Shown: positions 36,201-47,340, numbered from the stretch's first letter. The stretch: DNA of 64,000 nucleotides from Branchiostoma floridae (GCF_000003815.2 NC_049982.1:3056346-3120345); one strand, 5' to 3'. The notes: generated by a model not told the origin, from the letters alone. Numbers and translations: made by a program.

Positions 36201-36692
36201 GTGTGTTTATGTGTGTGCGTGTGTGTCTGTGTGTCTGTGTGTTTGTGTGTTTATATGTGTGTGTGTGCCTGTGTGTGCATGTGGATCTGAGTGCGTGTGT
36301 GCGTGTGTGTGTTCATGTGTGTGCGTGTGTGTGTGTATGTGTGAGTGTGTGTGTGAGTGTATGTGTGCGTGTGTTTGAATGTGTACGCGAGCATGTATCT
36401 ATGTGTGGGTTGAGTGTGTGCATGTGTGTGTGTGTACTGACAACATGCATCACAGCGTCCATACCTGTATGTTTGGTTGTGTCCATATGAATGTGTTGGT
36501 TGGTAGTTTTATTCGATGATTTATTCGAAACGGGTTTATATCTGTATCATTATTGCCCCCCCCCCAGCTTCCGGTACCAGCAAGCGTCAGATCACCGATG
36601 TTGACGTCACTTCCGACCACAGTAAAGCCTTCACAGACCGCGAGCGGACCGCCTGGCTACACAGGCTCCTCAACGCCGTGCAGGGCCAGTGA
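27272..36692 (+). CDS. Gene B: tandem PTH-like polyprotein precursor
   Basis: Six coding exons (27272-27279, 29705-29815, 34243-34352, 35445-35577, 35947-36059, 36568-36692) join with matching phases into 199 residues. Residues 1 to about 28 are a signal peptide (core [14 protein letters not shown]). A short pro-segment ends in RR. Then come four peptides of 39, 41, 38 and 34 residues, separated by KR. Each starts S or Q plus a D4 motif (SITD, SGID, QITD, QITD) and has R-x-x-W at the place of R20-W23 of PTH. The last has exactly 34 residues before the stop and shares K13, E19, R20, W23, L24, L28 and V31 with human PTH. No amidation glycine is present, as in PTH. Known PTH, PTHrP and TIP39 precursors carry one such peptide each. 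Product cleavage and receptor are inference; start codon, phases and dibasic sites are seen. Confidence 0.85.
28550..28918. repeat. Minisatellite of about 40-45 bp in gene B intron 1
   Basis: About eight imperfect copies of a unit with agtctacttacgactactac and ctgtcagtc. Confidence 0.85.
29705..29815 (+). CDS. Gene B exon 2: signal peptide
   Basis: Acceptor tttgtcgcag, donor gtaagc, phase 2 in and 2 out. The frame fitted to exon 1 gives [20 protein letters not shown], then [16 protein letters not shown]: a classic signal sequence with cleavage expected near TSSA. A different frame is also open but is polar and does not fit the phases. Confidence 0.8.
30088..31605 (-). repeat. Inverted repeat arm 2, about 1.5 kb
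   Basis: Reverse-complement partner of 17547-19075, lying in intron 2 of gene B. The two arms enclose the promoter and exons 1 and 2 of gene B. Confidence 0.8.
31606..33295. other. Gene B intron 2, nothing recognised
   Basis: Mixed-composition sequence without clear repeats or exons. The frames seen have no splice sites or coding bias. Confidence 0.5.
33296..33474. mobile_element. CGCGAA-type foldback MITE, copy 1
   Basis: Ends tgtaaatgcattt and tctgcatttaca are inverted, and the interior has tttcgcggt and accgcgaa stretches. A second copy is at 49106-49315. Confidence 0.75.
33890..34235. repeat. Minisatellite before gene B exon 3, with exon-like relic
   Basis: About seven copies of a 34-36-bp unit (aacttctcccaaccatgt, tcccagatcagtaag). 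The first copy is followed by gaggagcac...gacgatgaca, which resembles the start of exon 3 (gaggagcatcactgacg). Confidence 0.75.
34243..34352 (+). CDS. Gene B exon 3: PTH-like peptide 1
   Basis: Phase 2 in, 1 out. With the previous exon it forms RR and then [16 protein letters not shown] and [19 protein letters not shown]. Ungapped against human PTH(1-34), S1, S17, R20, W23 and L24 are identical, and I2, T3, D4, V5, M7, R13 and M15 are conservative changes. Confidence 0.85.
34379..34510 (-). mobile_element. LINE/SINE 3' end in gene B intron 3
   Basis: aatgaatgaatgaagaccttt then ttattgtacata and gacttcttcttgtttcttt. Related blocks lie at 47117-47300 and 48125-48180. The ATTC-type tail suggests a CR1/L2-like 3' end, minus strand. 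Confidence 0.45.
34527..35010. repeat. 65-bp direct duplication in gene B intron 3
   Basis: tcagtttgcaaattcccgta (34530) and tcagtttgcagattcccgta (34944) each continue to ctcttccgggaatg and aatcccctt. Confidence 0.75.
35445..35577 (+). CDS. Gene B exon 4: PTH-like peptide 2 (shortened)
   Basis: Phase 1 in, 2 out. KR at 35456-35461 precedes [19 protein letters not shown], then RRHLLRYL. Trp is residue 19, four short of PTH, and RR directly after it could be cut. The donor at 35578 (gtaagc) is chosen over the earlier gtaact at 35552 because only it keeps the next exon in frame. Confidence 0.8.
35947..36059 (+). CDS. Gene B exon 5: PTH-like peptide 3
   Basis: Phase 2 in, 1 out. PSKR precedes [16 protein letters not shown] and [17 protein letters not shown], closely similar to exon 3 (TMTEER, RARQAW, LVDEI identical), so exons 3 and 5 are recent duplicates. 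An N-terminal Gln could become pyroglutamate. Confidence 0.87.
36063..36440. repeat. (TG)n tract directly after a splice donor
   Basis: About 370 bases of imperfect TG repeat start within ten bases of the donor of gene B exon 5. Confidence 0.95.
36568..36692 (+). CDS. Gene B exon 6: PTH-like peptide 4 and stop
   Basis: Phase 1 in; acceptor after a run of ten C. SGTSKR precedes [16 protein letters not shown] and [18 protein letters not shown], then TGA at 36690-36692. This is the peptide closest to PTH in its C-terminal helix (E19, R20, W23, L24, L28). Confidence 0.87.
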
Positions 36693-36933
36693 GCGGATAC
36701 TCGGCCCAGTACGGTGCAGGACCAGGAAAGAGAGACCTCTAGCTGATTAGACCGGTATTGGACCCAGCCTTGACTAGTGGAGGTCGACAATGGAACATGG
36801 TTCCTACTTTCACACACCTCGCACCTGACTATCATGTTTACATACCAGGGGGAAACTTCAGGGTGAGAGTAGACATGGGGAATGGCACTTCCTCTATGGA
36901 AAAAATGGTTTAAAAATACAGATTTTCTTAGAA

Positions 36934-36939
36934 AATAAA
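36934..36939 (+). promoter_or_regulatory. Poly(A) signal AATAAA of gene B
   Basis: AATAAA lies 242 bases after the TGA of gene B, with no other signal between. Confidence 0.65.
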
Positions 36940-38240
36940 GCCTGGTATTGGCCGATGTGATATCAGAAAAATGATCGGAAAGACTTAAGGTACTTAACGT
37001 ACAAGAGCGACCACTTTCGCACAGAAGCACAAAGATGTTTGTTCACGTAGTTTTAGAGAGAAGGTGTTTCTAAGATGTCTGTTTTAGCGTTGAGATCAAT
37101 TGTGCTGTCTGAAGATCTTAACTGAACATATCATTCAAGAGTTTCCAGAAGACATATTATATATACCGTTATTGTTGATTCTCAGAAAGCTCTGTTAAGT
37201 ATGAAATGACCATTCGCTATAACTCTTCACGTTAAGTCAGTTACTCAAACAAAGACGCCAAACTAAAGCATTTGACTTCCCGCCTATGAGATACCCGTCA
37301 TGCCCGCTGTTAGGCGCTCCTGACAGTCAGTAATAACAGTACATTCCTGACCACGAACTGTTAACAGTATGGTATGTGTGGTGAGGATACTGAAGCTGCA
37401 CGGAAATAATTTCATCAGGTTGGTAGATCATAGGACATACGAGTTTTCTTTTACACAACCAGTTTTTCTCTCACCTGCTGGCGTATCGATGTTTGTCTGT
37501 ATGATGAACCGGGATGAGGGGGGGGGGGGGGGGTAAAAGCTCAGCCACGTTTGGGATAGTGTTCTCGCCTCAAAAGCGCCACCTACATCGGCTACATATA
37601 GCGGCGAGAACCAGAACTCCAGTTAGAAGCTCTGAGAAAGATGTCATAGATCGAAACGTCATGCAGGTGAGAAAAAACTGGTTGTGTGAACAAAAACGCT
37701 TATGTCCACCGAATCTGCACATTTGATAGGTCAAAACTGTCGCATACCAAAACTAGTCCAAACCTTATGACTACATCGACACGTCTACATCTGTACCGGC
37801 GATTGCAGTGGGTCATGTCCAATAACTTGTGTGTCGTGTGATTCCCTGTTATTTTTTTCCAAATGATCTAAAGATTCTGACAAACGAAGGCAAAGACAGA
37901 AGGTTGGTAGCATAGCGCCTTGGTGATAGTTTACTAATGCTGTCACGGACTTTGTTGAAATATAAAAAATGCACCTCTTTTATGTGTACACAATATATCA
38001 TTTCACAAGCAAACCGGCATCTCTTGTATTCATTTTGATGATAATAAGTTTTAGTTAAATCAAGGGTTAATGACCCGCCCCGAGGTGTATATGGTGTCAT
38101 AACGCCTGGTCCTTTGCTATAACCGAATGAAACCACCGGGCAATACAAATGAAAAGGAAACAAAAATGAAATTCAGACCATGTACTAGACGAATTCTAAA
38201 GTTAGGAGTTCAAAGCGTCTTTCACATGGAATTAAGTTAA

Positions 38241-38576
38241 ACTAAGGTCACAACACGCCGTACGTGCAATTTGTCCGTACGTTTTTTTGTTGTTTTTTTT
38301 AGGCCACGTCCGCAACGTATTTCTGAAAACGTTCAGGCTGTACAGGGCGCGTCGCCCGTACCGACTCGTACGGGGTGGGGGCGAATCCGCAGCCCGATGG
38401 CACAGTTCTGCCTGCTCGCAAAGTTTTACTGCGTGTCTGCGTGCTCCAAAATCCGTCGGATTCCCTGCGACTTCGTACGGAGGCGGTACTTACCACTTAC
38501 GGATACAAAAAGATAGCCCACGTTTTGGCACGTAGACAGCACGTATTTGCACGTACGGTGCGGTGTGCCCTTAGCT
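38241..38576. mobile_element. GTACG-rich MITE, copy 1 (ends in gap)
   Basis: ctaaggtcacaacacgccgt... to ...cggtgtgcccttagct, about 330 bases, matches the copy at 48400-48721 across its length. Confidence 0.75.
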
Positions 38577-39268
38577 NNNNNNNNNNNNNNNNNNNNNNNN
38601 NNNNNNNNNNNNNNNNNNNNNNNNNNNNNNNNNNNNNNNNNNNNNNNNNNNNNNNNNNNNNNNNNNNNNNNNNNNNNNNNNNNNNNNNNNNNNNNNNNNN
38701 NNNNNNNNNNNNNNNNNNNNNNNNNNNNNNNNNNNNNNNNNNNNNNNNNNNNNNNNNNNNNNNNNNNNNNNNNNNNNNNNNNNNNNNNNNNNNNNNNNNN
38801 NNNNNNNNNNNNNNNNNNNNNNNNNNNNNNNNNNNNNNNNNNNNNNNNNNNNNNNNNNNNNNNNNNNNNNNNNNNNNNNNNNNNNNNNNNNNNNNNNNNN
38901 NNNNNNNNNNNNNNNNNNNNNNNNNNNNNNNNNNNNNNNNNNNNNNNNNNNNNNNNNNNNNNNNNNNNNNNNNNNNNNNNNNNNNNNNNNNNNNNNNNNN
39001 NNNNNNNNNNNNNNNNNNNNNNNNNNNNNNNNNNNNNNNNNNNNNNNNNNNNNNNNNNNNNNNNNNNNNNNNNNNNNNNNNNNNNNNNNNNNNNNNNNNN
39101 NNNNNNNNNNNNNNNNNNNNNNNNNNNNNNNNNNNNNNNNNNNNNNNNNNNNNNNNNNNNNNNNNNNNNNNNNNNNNNNNNNNNNNNNNNNNNNNNNNNN
39201 NNNNNNNNNNNNNNNNNNNNNNNNNNNNNNNNNNNNNNNNNNNNNNNNNNNNNNNNNNNNNNNNNNNN
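38577..39268. other. Assembly gap
   Basis: 692 Ns. Confidence 0.99.
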
Positions 39269-40489
39269 GAGATGAGACTAACATTTATGTACATTAAACT
39301 GTACAGACAGTTGGCATTGAGATATGTACTGGTAACTTTTGCATTAGAGGGCAACTTAACCATGTAGGGTAAGGCACCAAGGCACAAGATGATCGGAGAT
39401 TGTATCAAACATCATCAGAAAGGGATTCAATTCGAGAGCAATGTCATTCACGTGGCGAAGAGTTCGTGTGTTTTACCATCAAAATTCATAGAAATCAAAG
39501 AAAGGTAGATAACACACAGCTTAAGTTCCAACATAAAGGGCATACCTAATAATCACCCACACCCAAAAAGCTACAGATATGAGTCAGATAGCCGACACAA
39601 ACTTTAAGAGTTTGTTCGAAAGACGAAGAAACCCTCGGACCAGGCGCCCTTCCCAGGCCGCAGTATGTATAAATACATAGAACAAAGCTAAGCAGAAAAT
39701 AAGAAGCTCAAGTTTGTAGGGGTCCAAATGTGATTGTTACATTCGTCTCACGACAGACGTGGACGATAGCGCCCACCGTTACGTAATCTACATTGCACCT
39801 AGCGGTTCCTAGGAGACTGTATCTCGGGCTCGGCATTGGAAACTTGAGGAACCAAGATAACTTTAATGGCCGAGTCACACCAAACAGATCAGTACTATCA
39901 CTGACAACAAAAGGGACCGGGAGAAACTTCCGTATCTGTATCTATATAGCCGGTATAACCGCCCTTCGGCGTAACATACCAGCTTCTGTATCTGTATCTA
40001 TATAGCCGGTATAACCGCCGTTCGGCGTAACACACCAGCTTCGCAGGCACGCGGTGCGGCAGCAGCTGGTAATATTACACTAAACGACCCGTCACACCTA
40101 ACTTACAACTTACAGTAACCCGCGTAGCAACCTACTGATGATGGTGTTACGTGCTGCGTTATTGTTTGATTATTCAAATTTACATAACGTATCGAACGAC
40201 CGGGTTCTAGACTATATTTAGCACCACTTGCCAGCTTCACGATGTTGAGCTAGCTGAGGTTTCCGTCCTTCTTTTTCTTTCAGACAGTGGCCACAGCCAC
40301 TTTTACTGCCGTCAGATAACGAATGTTAAGTGTCTGTCAGTTTCCAAAATCATATCGAGTTCGTAAAATATGAATGGGTAAACCACAGAAAGAATAGCCT
40401 CTTGTGAGGCTAATTGTGGATCTAAATAAACTCTTAATTACTGTAACAAAAGCAGTTCTATTTTATCACCCTTGGACCCCCCACCCCCT

Positions 40490-41313
40490 CACACACACAC
40501 ACCTACACAAACACACACACANNNNNNNNNNNNNNNNNNNNNNNNNNNNNNNNNNNNNNNNNNNNNNNNNNNNNNNNNNNNNNNNNNNNNNNNNNNNNNN
40601 NNNNNNNNNNNNNNNNNNNNNNNNNNNNNNNNNNNNNNNNNNNNNNNNNNNNNNNNNNNNNNNNNNNNNNNNNNNNNNNNNNNNNNNNNNNNNNNNNNNN
40701 NNNNNNNNNNNNNNNNNNNNNNNNNNNNNNNNNNNNNNNNNNNNNNNNNNNNNNNNNNNNNNNNNNNNNNNNNNNNNNNNNNNNNNNNNNNNNNNNNNNN
40801 NNNNNNNNNNNNNNNNNNNNNNNNNNNNNNNNNNNNNNNNNNNNNNNNNNNNNNNNNNNNNNNNNNNNNNNNNNNNNNNNNNNNNNNNNNNNNNNNNNNN
40901 NNNNNNNNNNNNNNNNNNNNNNNNNNNNNNNNNNNNNNNNNNNNNNNNNNNNNNNNNNNNNNNNNNNNNNNNNNNNNNNNNNNNNNNNNNNNNNNNNNNN
41001 NNNNNNNNNNNNNNNNNNNNNNNNNNNNNNNNNNNNNNNNNNNNNNNNNNNNNNNNNNNNNNNNNNNNNNNNNNNNNNNNNNNNNNNNNNNNNNNNNNNN
41101 NNNNNNNNNNNNNNNNNNNNNNNNNNNNNNNNNNNNNNNNNNNNNNNNNNNNNNNNNNNNNNNNNNNNNNNNNNNNNNNNNNNNNNNNNNNNNNNNNNNN
41201 NNNNNNNNNNNNNNNNNNNNNNNNNNNNNNNNNNNNNNNNNNNNNNNNNNNNNNNNNNNNNNNCACACACACAAACACACACACACACACACAAAGTTCA
41301 CACACACACACAA

Positions 41314-41344
<31 letters not shown>

Positions 41345-41437
41345 CAAACAAACACACAAACACACACACACACACACACAAACACACAAACACACACAAA
41401 CACACACACACACACACAAACACAGACACACAACCGA
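40490..41437. repeat. (CA)n microsatellite with assembly gap
   Basis: CA repeat on both sides of Ns at 40522-41263. The gap probably reflects the repeat itself. Confidence 0.95.
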
Positions 41438-42406
41438 CCATGTTGGAGAAAGGACGGCAAATCAACTTATCTAATGTCAAAATCTGAACCGAACTGGGTC
41501 ATAGGTTAAGCCCTTAGTACGTAAACAGCTGCATTGAGCCGATGCCTTTTGCCTTTATTAAGTTTGGCGAAGTTTCACCTTCCGAAAATACCATCTCCGT
41601 GGAGCCAATTATCGAGCCGGCTGTTAGTTTACTAGCAGCTGCTACCTCGCCTCGGCTGTTACAGAAGTCTGGGATTAAAGTCTCTCCCTTCTTACAAAAG
41701 TTTGCAGCCCACGCGCCTGATAAACGCTGTTACAAACACAGCAACATGATACAAATTCTGTCCATTCTGCCCAAAGCATATTGAAAATTAATTTCACTTT
41801 ATAATGGAGTGTTCTACATATGCTAGTTTATGTTATGAATTATTCATATTTCTCGAATCAAGTACAACAGTTTTCAAGAGACTCGATGCTAAAAATAGAT
41901 TTGTACATACCTTTAGATGCCAGAACTTCTATAATGCAAAAATAGGCACATTTATCATGGACTACTGTGCTATAAGAAGGAATACAAGCCCTTATTGTTA
42001 TATAAACTAGGATGTTAAGCTTTATCCTATTTCTCTATTTTGTACTTAGTGTAATAGTTGTTGCCATACATTGTATCATGTACAATTTTCTTCTTCATAA
42101 TAACCGTTAGCCACATTACAACCGCTTCTCCAAGTCGCAATTATATATAATGTAGCAAGTCTGGCGCTTTGCTATCGCATCGCTATTCCCATGACGAATG
42201 CTCCGCTGGATTCTTTCTCTTGTGCCTCAATCACGAACCTTTTTGTCACTTTCAAAACCGAAAATTACTCTTTCTCTCTCCATAATCCACCTCCGAGGAG
42301 GACTTACTACACTGAAAGCTTCTTTCCTAGAACCATTTCGTGATGGAACAAGCTTTCACAGAATAGCTTCCCAGGTGAGTACGCTGTAAAACTGCTCCAG
42401 TCAAAG

Positions 42407-44518
42407 GTGAGCACGCACCTGTTACCAGAACCCGGTACAGTAACGTGAGCACACACCTGTTACCAGAACCCGGTACAGTAACGAATGACGTGTGCGGGTT
42501 CCTGCACACACCTGTTACAAGAACCCGGTACAGTAACGTGAGCACACACCTGTTACCAGAACCCGGTACAGTAACGTGAGCATACACCTGTTACCAGAAC
42601 CCGGTACAGTAACGTGAGCACACACCTGTTACCAGAACCCGGTACAGTAACGTGAGCACACACCTGTTACCAGGACCCGGTACAGTAACGTGAGCATACA
42701 CCTGTTACCAGAACCCGGTACAGTAACGTGAGCATACACCTGTTACCAGAACCCGGTACAGTAACGTGAGCACACACCTGTTACCAGAACCCGGTACAGT
42801 AACGCGGGACGTATGCTGGCTGAGCACACACCTGTTACCAGAACCCGGTACAGTAACGCGGGACGTATGCTGGCTGAGCACACACCTGTTACCAGAACCC
42901 GGTACAGTAACGCGGGACGTATGCTGGCTGAGCACACACCTGTTACCAGAACCCGGTACAGTTAACGCGGGACGTGTGCGGGCTGAGCACACTCCTGTTA
43001 CCAGATCGCGGTACAGTAACGTGAGCACACACCTGTTACCAGTACCAGATACAGTAAAGTGATCACACACCTGTTACCAGAACCCGGTACAGTAACGTGA
43101 GCACACACCTGTTACCAGAACCAGGTACAGTAACGTGATCACACACCTGTTACCAGAACCAGGTACAGTAACGTGAGCACACACCTGTTACCAGAACCAG
43201 GTACAGTAACGTGATCACACACCTGTTACCAGAACCAGGTACAGTAACGTGATCACACACCTGTTACCAGAACCCGGTACAGTAACGTGAGCACACACCT
43301 GTTACCAGAACCAGGTACAGTAACGTGATCACACACCTGTTACCAGAACCAGGTACAGTAACGTGAGCACACACCTGTTACCAGAACCCGGTACAGTAAC
43401 GTGAGCACACACCTGTTACCAGAACCAGGTACAGTAACGTGAGCACACACCTGTTACCAGAACCCGGTACAGTAACACGGGACGTATGTGGGATGAGCAC
43501 ACACCTGTTACCAGAACCCGGTACAGTAACGTGAGCACACACCTGTTACCAGAACCAGGTACAGTAACGTGAGCATACACCTGTTACCAGAACCAGGTAC
43601 AGTAACGTGAGCACACACCTGTTACCAGAACCCGGTACAGTAACACGGGACGTATGTGGGATGAGCACACACCTGTTACCAGAACCCGGTACAGTAACGT
43701 GAGCACACACCTGTTACCAGAACCAGGTACAGTAACGTGAGCACACACCTGTTACCAGAACCCGGTACAGTAACGTGAGCACACACCTGTTACCAGAACC
43801 CGGTACAGTAACGTGAGCACACACCTGTTACCAGAACCCGGTACAGTAACACGGGACGTGTGTGGGATGAGCACACACCTGTTACCAGAACCCGTNNNNN
43901 NNNNNNNNNNNNNNNNNNNNNNNNNNNNNNNNNNNNNNNNNNNNNNNNNNNNNNNNNNNNNNNNNNNNNNNNNNNNNNNNNNNNNNNNNNNNNNNATGTA
44001 ACGTGAGCACACACCTGTTACCAGAACCAGGTACAGTAACGTGAGCATACACCTGTTACCAGAACCAGGTACAGTAACGTGAGCACACACCTGTTACCAG
44101 AACCCGGTACAGTAACACGGGACGTATGTGGGATGAGCACACACCTGTTACCAGAACCCGGTACAGTAACGTGAGCACACACCTGTTACCAGAACCAGGT
44201 ACAGTAACGTGAGCACACACCTGTTACCAGAACCCGGTACAGTAACGTGAGCACACACCTGTTACCAGAACCCGGTACAGTAACGTGAGCACACACCTGT
44301 TACCAGAACCCGGTACAGTAACACGGGACGTGTGTGGGATGAGCACACACCTGTTACCAGAACCCGGTACAGTAACACGGGACGTATGCGGGCTGAGCAC
44401 ACACCTGTTACCAGAACCCGGTACAGTAACGTGAGCACACACCTGTTACCAGAACCAGGTACAGTAACGTGAGCACACACCTGTTACCAGAACCCGGTAC
44501 AGTAACACGGGACGTATG
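42407..44518. repeat. 38/57-bp minisatellite, about 50 copies
   Basis: Unit: gtgagcacacacctgttacc then agaacccggtacagtaac (38 bp). Some units carry an extra 19 bp of the cgggacgtatgtgggatga type. A gap of 100 Ns is at 43896-43995. Blocks of several units recur, so there is higher-order structure. Confidence 0.95.
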
Positions 44519-44973
44519 AATGAATGAATGGTTTATTTGTTGCACAACACAACTTCAGTAAAAACATTTGGCAGCCAATTGGCTGAATTGCACGTTTTTT
44601 TCCCATCAAATCCTTAATACGTCGAGTTAAAGACTATCTGATGAATAACACGTATACACACTAAAACTAAGTATCCTTTAAAACTTTATATAAATACATG
44701 ATGTACAGGCAAGAGACGGAAACATACATTTGTGATTAGAACATTCCAAGTCTACTATTGTTTAGCTATGTTTGTTTAACAGTCTTACTAAGTATGGAAG
44801 GGGGGAGTTTCTGTAACGGTTGGTTCTGCATCTTACTGTTTTGAACAAGTCCGAGTTTCTCGTGGATCTACCGTGGATCTCGCCAGCCCTTGGCGGGAGC
44901 AATGAGGGGTCGAGCTTCTTGGCGAATTTCAAGCACAAGTCAATCCTTCTTTTTTCTTTTTTCTTTTTTCTTG
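44519..44973 (-). mobile_element. 5'-truncated LINE inserted in the minisatellite
   Basis: Array units continue on both sides (gggacgtatg | cgggctgagc). The insert has an ATTC-type 3' tail at its left edge and, on the minus strand, an open frame with RIDLCLKFAKKLDPSLLPPR, RSTRNSDLFKTV and RYRNSPLPYLVRLLN: the usual C-terminus of CR1-like reverse transcriptases. Only the end of ORF2 and the 3' UTR remain. Confidence 0.8.
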
Positions 44974-45068
44974 CGGGCTGAGCACACACCTGTTACCAGA
45001 ACCCGGTACAGTAACGTGAGCACACACCTGTTACCAGAACCCTGTACAGTAACGCGGGACGTATGCGG
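44974..45068. repeat. Rest of the 38-bp minisatellite beyond the LINE
   Basis: Two further units with acctgttaccagaacccggt, followed by gcgggacgtatgcgggct. Confidence 0.9.
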
Positions 45069-45537
45069 GCTGCATGCAGCCTTGTTGTGTGTTCAACTTA
45101 AGGTCACACTTACTCAATAGATGACATCCGCGCCCGTTTTATTATAGCCTGTATTCCAAGAAAAAAACTGCGGCCCTGGATAATAAGGATTTCATGCTTG
45201 CCAGAGAATCTGCTCTCCGTGGTTAGGGGGAATGGTGATGGCACGGGTACACGACCTTATTTTTCTCCTCTTTAAACGATACCTGTCAAATTTCAATTGA
45301 TTGACGTAAATAAGACATAACTCATATCCGTAAGTAGTCTGACCGGGTTGTTAAATGAATTACACGTAATTTCCGTAGATACACCACCTTATTTGTACTT
45401 ATATACAAGCGTTTCCACAGTACCCCTGCATAACATGAACCTGTGCTGTCGGAGTACAGTACGTTTTAATACTGGGGTAAACTTTTCTATCACTAAAACA
45501 ATAGTTTACTTTCCACTCATAAACTTGAAGCACAGAC

Positions 45538-45740
45538 TTGAAGTATGTTTCTCCCGTCATCTATCTGGGCAACCAGATCCCTTCAAACCTGTCTGATGAC
45601 GAGACTATAAGAGCTCACATCAGAGGCTTTTACACCAGAGCTAATTCCCTGGTTCGCAGATTCAAGTTCGCCTCTTCTGAAATTAAGCGTACTTCATTCA
45701 ATGCGTATTGTTCTTCTATGCATTGGCCATTGCGCCCAGT
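45538..45740 (+). mobile_element. LINE reverse-transcriptase fragment
   Basis: The frame reads YLGNQIPSNLSDDETIRAHI, RGFYTRANSLVRRFKFAS and EIKRTSFNAYCSSMHWPL, typical of the region after the RT catalytic core in non-LTR elements (YLG...D..I...Y.R.N.L.R.F). It is interrupted after 45740 by G-rich sequence. Confidence 0.7.
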
Positions 45741-46139
45741 TGTGGACACATACCATCTGTGTACTTAGCATGACAGTTCTCTGTGTTGGTATACTTGGGG
45801 GGGGGAAAAAAACTTGAGGTTTTCGTGACACACAATAAAAGGGGGGGGGGATTCCTCAAATTTTAGGGGGGAATCCGGAAGCTGTCAGGGGGAATGGGCC
45901 CGTTTGGTGGAACTCCGGGAGGTAGGTTGGGGGCACCGAGGGGGGGGGGGGTGCGACACAGGTTATCTGGCATCTACGACCCTCTGCTGCAGTCGTGTGT
46001 CCCTGACGTCACGTCCGGAAGCTACAGCAGACGGGTCCATTCCGTGAAGAAGGCTGACGGAGTCGGCTGAAAATTTGGGGTAAGTCCCAATTAAATTTGG
46101 TGTTGGTAACGTAAAGTTTAGTTTTTCCACAACCCTCTG

Positions 46140-46565
46140 GGTACTAAACTAGCAAACTACGAACTGGGTAGCAAACTACGAACGGCTTATAATAACGCCT
46201 TCAGAATCCTGTTCGCATATGGAAGATACGAGAGTGCCAGCCTAATGTTTGTGTCAATGGGAGTAGACACCTTTGATGCCTGTAGAAGGAAATTAACTCA
46301 ACTCTTTTGTCACTCGCCTCTTCAACTCGAACAATGGTATCATTAAGCTTACAATCCATTCAGACATGTTCACTCTCTGTAACTACTGGCAACACGATGT
46401 TCATCTTGTCTACAAGCGGTAATGCTTCCATATTGTATATATTTTTAGCATCATTATATTGTATCCCACCGGCTCTACCCACTCTGGATTATATGTATAT
46501 AGGTCTCCTGGTTTTTGATTGTGCTGATATGGGCCTGTAGTGCCTGAAATAAAGAATAATTATTT
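46140..46565 (+). mobile_element. Continuation and 3' end of the LINE fragment
   Basis: Fragment with NAFRILFAYGRYESASLMFV and VDTFDACRRKLTQLFCHSPL, the RT C-terminal tail of the same LINE type, then 3' UTR and aataaagaataat plus an A-run. It is separated from 45538-45740 by about 400 bp, probably an insertion. Confidence 0.65.
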
Positions 46566-46689
46566 AAAAAAAGTCATTGACAGATCACTTCAGTGTCACT
46601 GACGAAAAATAGTGGATGCTAGTTAAAACATCTGACCGTTTCCAAACTCATATCCAGTTGCTTCAGTAACTGCTTTTTGGCATGACCTT

Positions 46690-46850
46690 ACCCTCAACAA
46701 AACCCAGTAACCTTAACCCAAACGCTAAAGCCCTAACCCTAACTCTAACCCTAAACTAAACGGTCCTTAACCCAAAAGTCCCAAACCCTAACCCAAACCC
46801 TAACCCCAACTCTAACCATATAGCAGTAGACCCTGCTCTAACTCCAACCC
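46690..46850. repeat. Degenerate telomere-like CCCTAA repeats
   Basis: ccctaaccctaactctaacc and variants (acccaaa, ccccaactct) over about 150 bases: an interstitial, decayed array. Confidence 0.75.
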
Positions 46851-47340
46851 TACCATTATCGCCACACTAATCTGTTGGAGCAGAAGTGTGCTTCTACAAC
46901 TCCTGATCCAAAACCAGCGCGGTTAATCGCCGGCGTCACGCGCCGACTCCCTCGGGCTTAATTACGCCTGGCCCCGCCGGTGGAAGGTCGGAGCCCCGGC
47001 GCCGTCGGAGGGGATGAATCGGGAGGCGCTCCGGAGGCGCGTGGAGAAGCATAACTTCCGCGTTGTAACGACTCGCCTGATTGGGCCGCGCTCGTGACTG
47101 AAGTAGTAATTGATAATAGCTGTTATTGCACATTCATGCCCTGTCGGGCTAAGTGCAGGCATATAGATACAAAAGGTCGCAATACGGTAAACATGGTTTC
47201 TAAAACTAATCTAAAACATGGGTTCTAAAACTATTCTTTGTTCGGCTTCTTCTCGTTTCTTAGTAGTGTTTAAAATGTAGCCTGAGATGTGTTTATATAA
47301 TGGTGTTTGATTAAAGTTATTAAAGAAATGCAGGCAAACT

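Noticed and set aside
36060-36490. Frames rich in V and C over the TG tract
   Set aside because: They are translations of a microsatellite in an intron, with no splice or start context.
40404-41509. Long frames around 40.4-41.5 kb
   Set aside because: They consist of CA repeat and Ns.
42327-44480. Frames such as VLVTGVCSRYCTGFW repeats
   Set aside because: They arise from the 38-bp minisatellite and exist in several frames on both strands.
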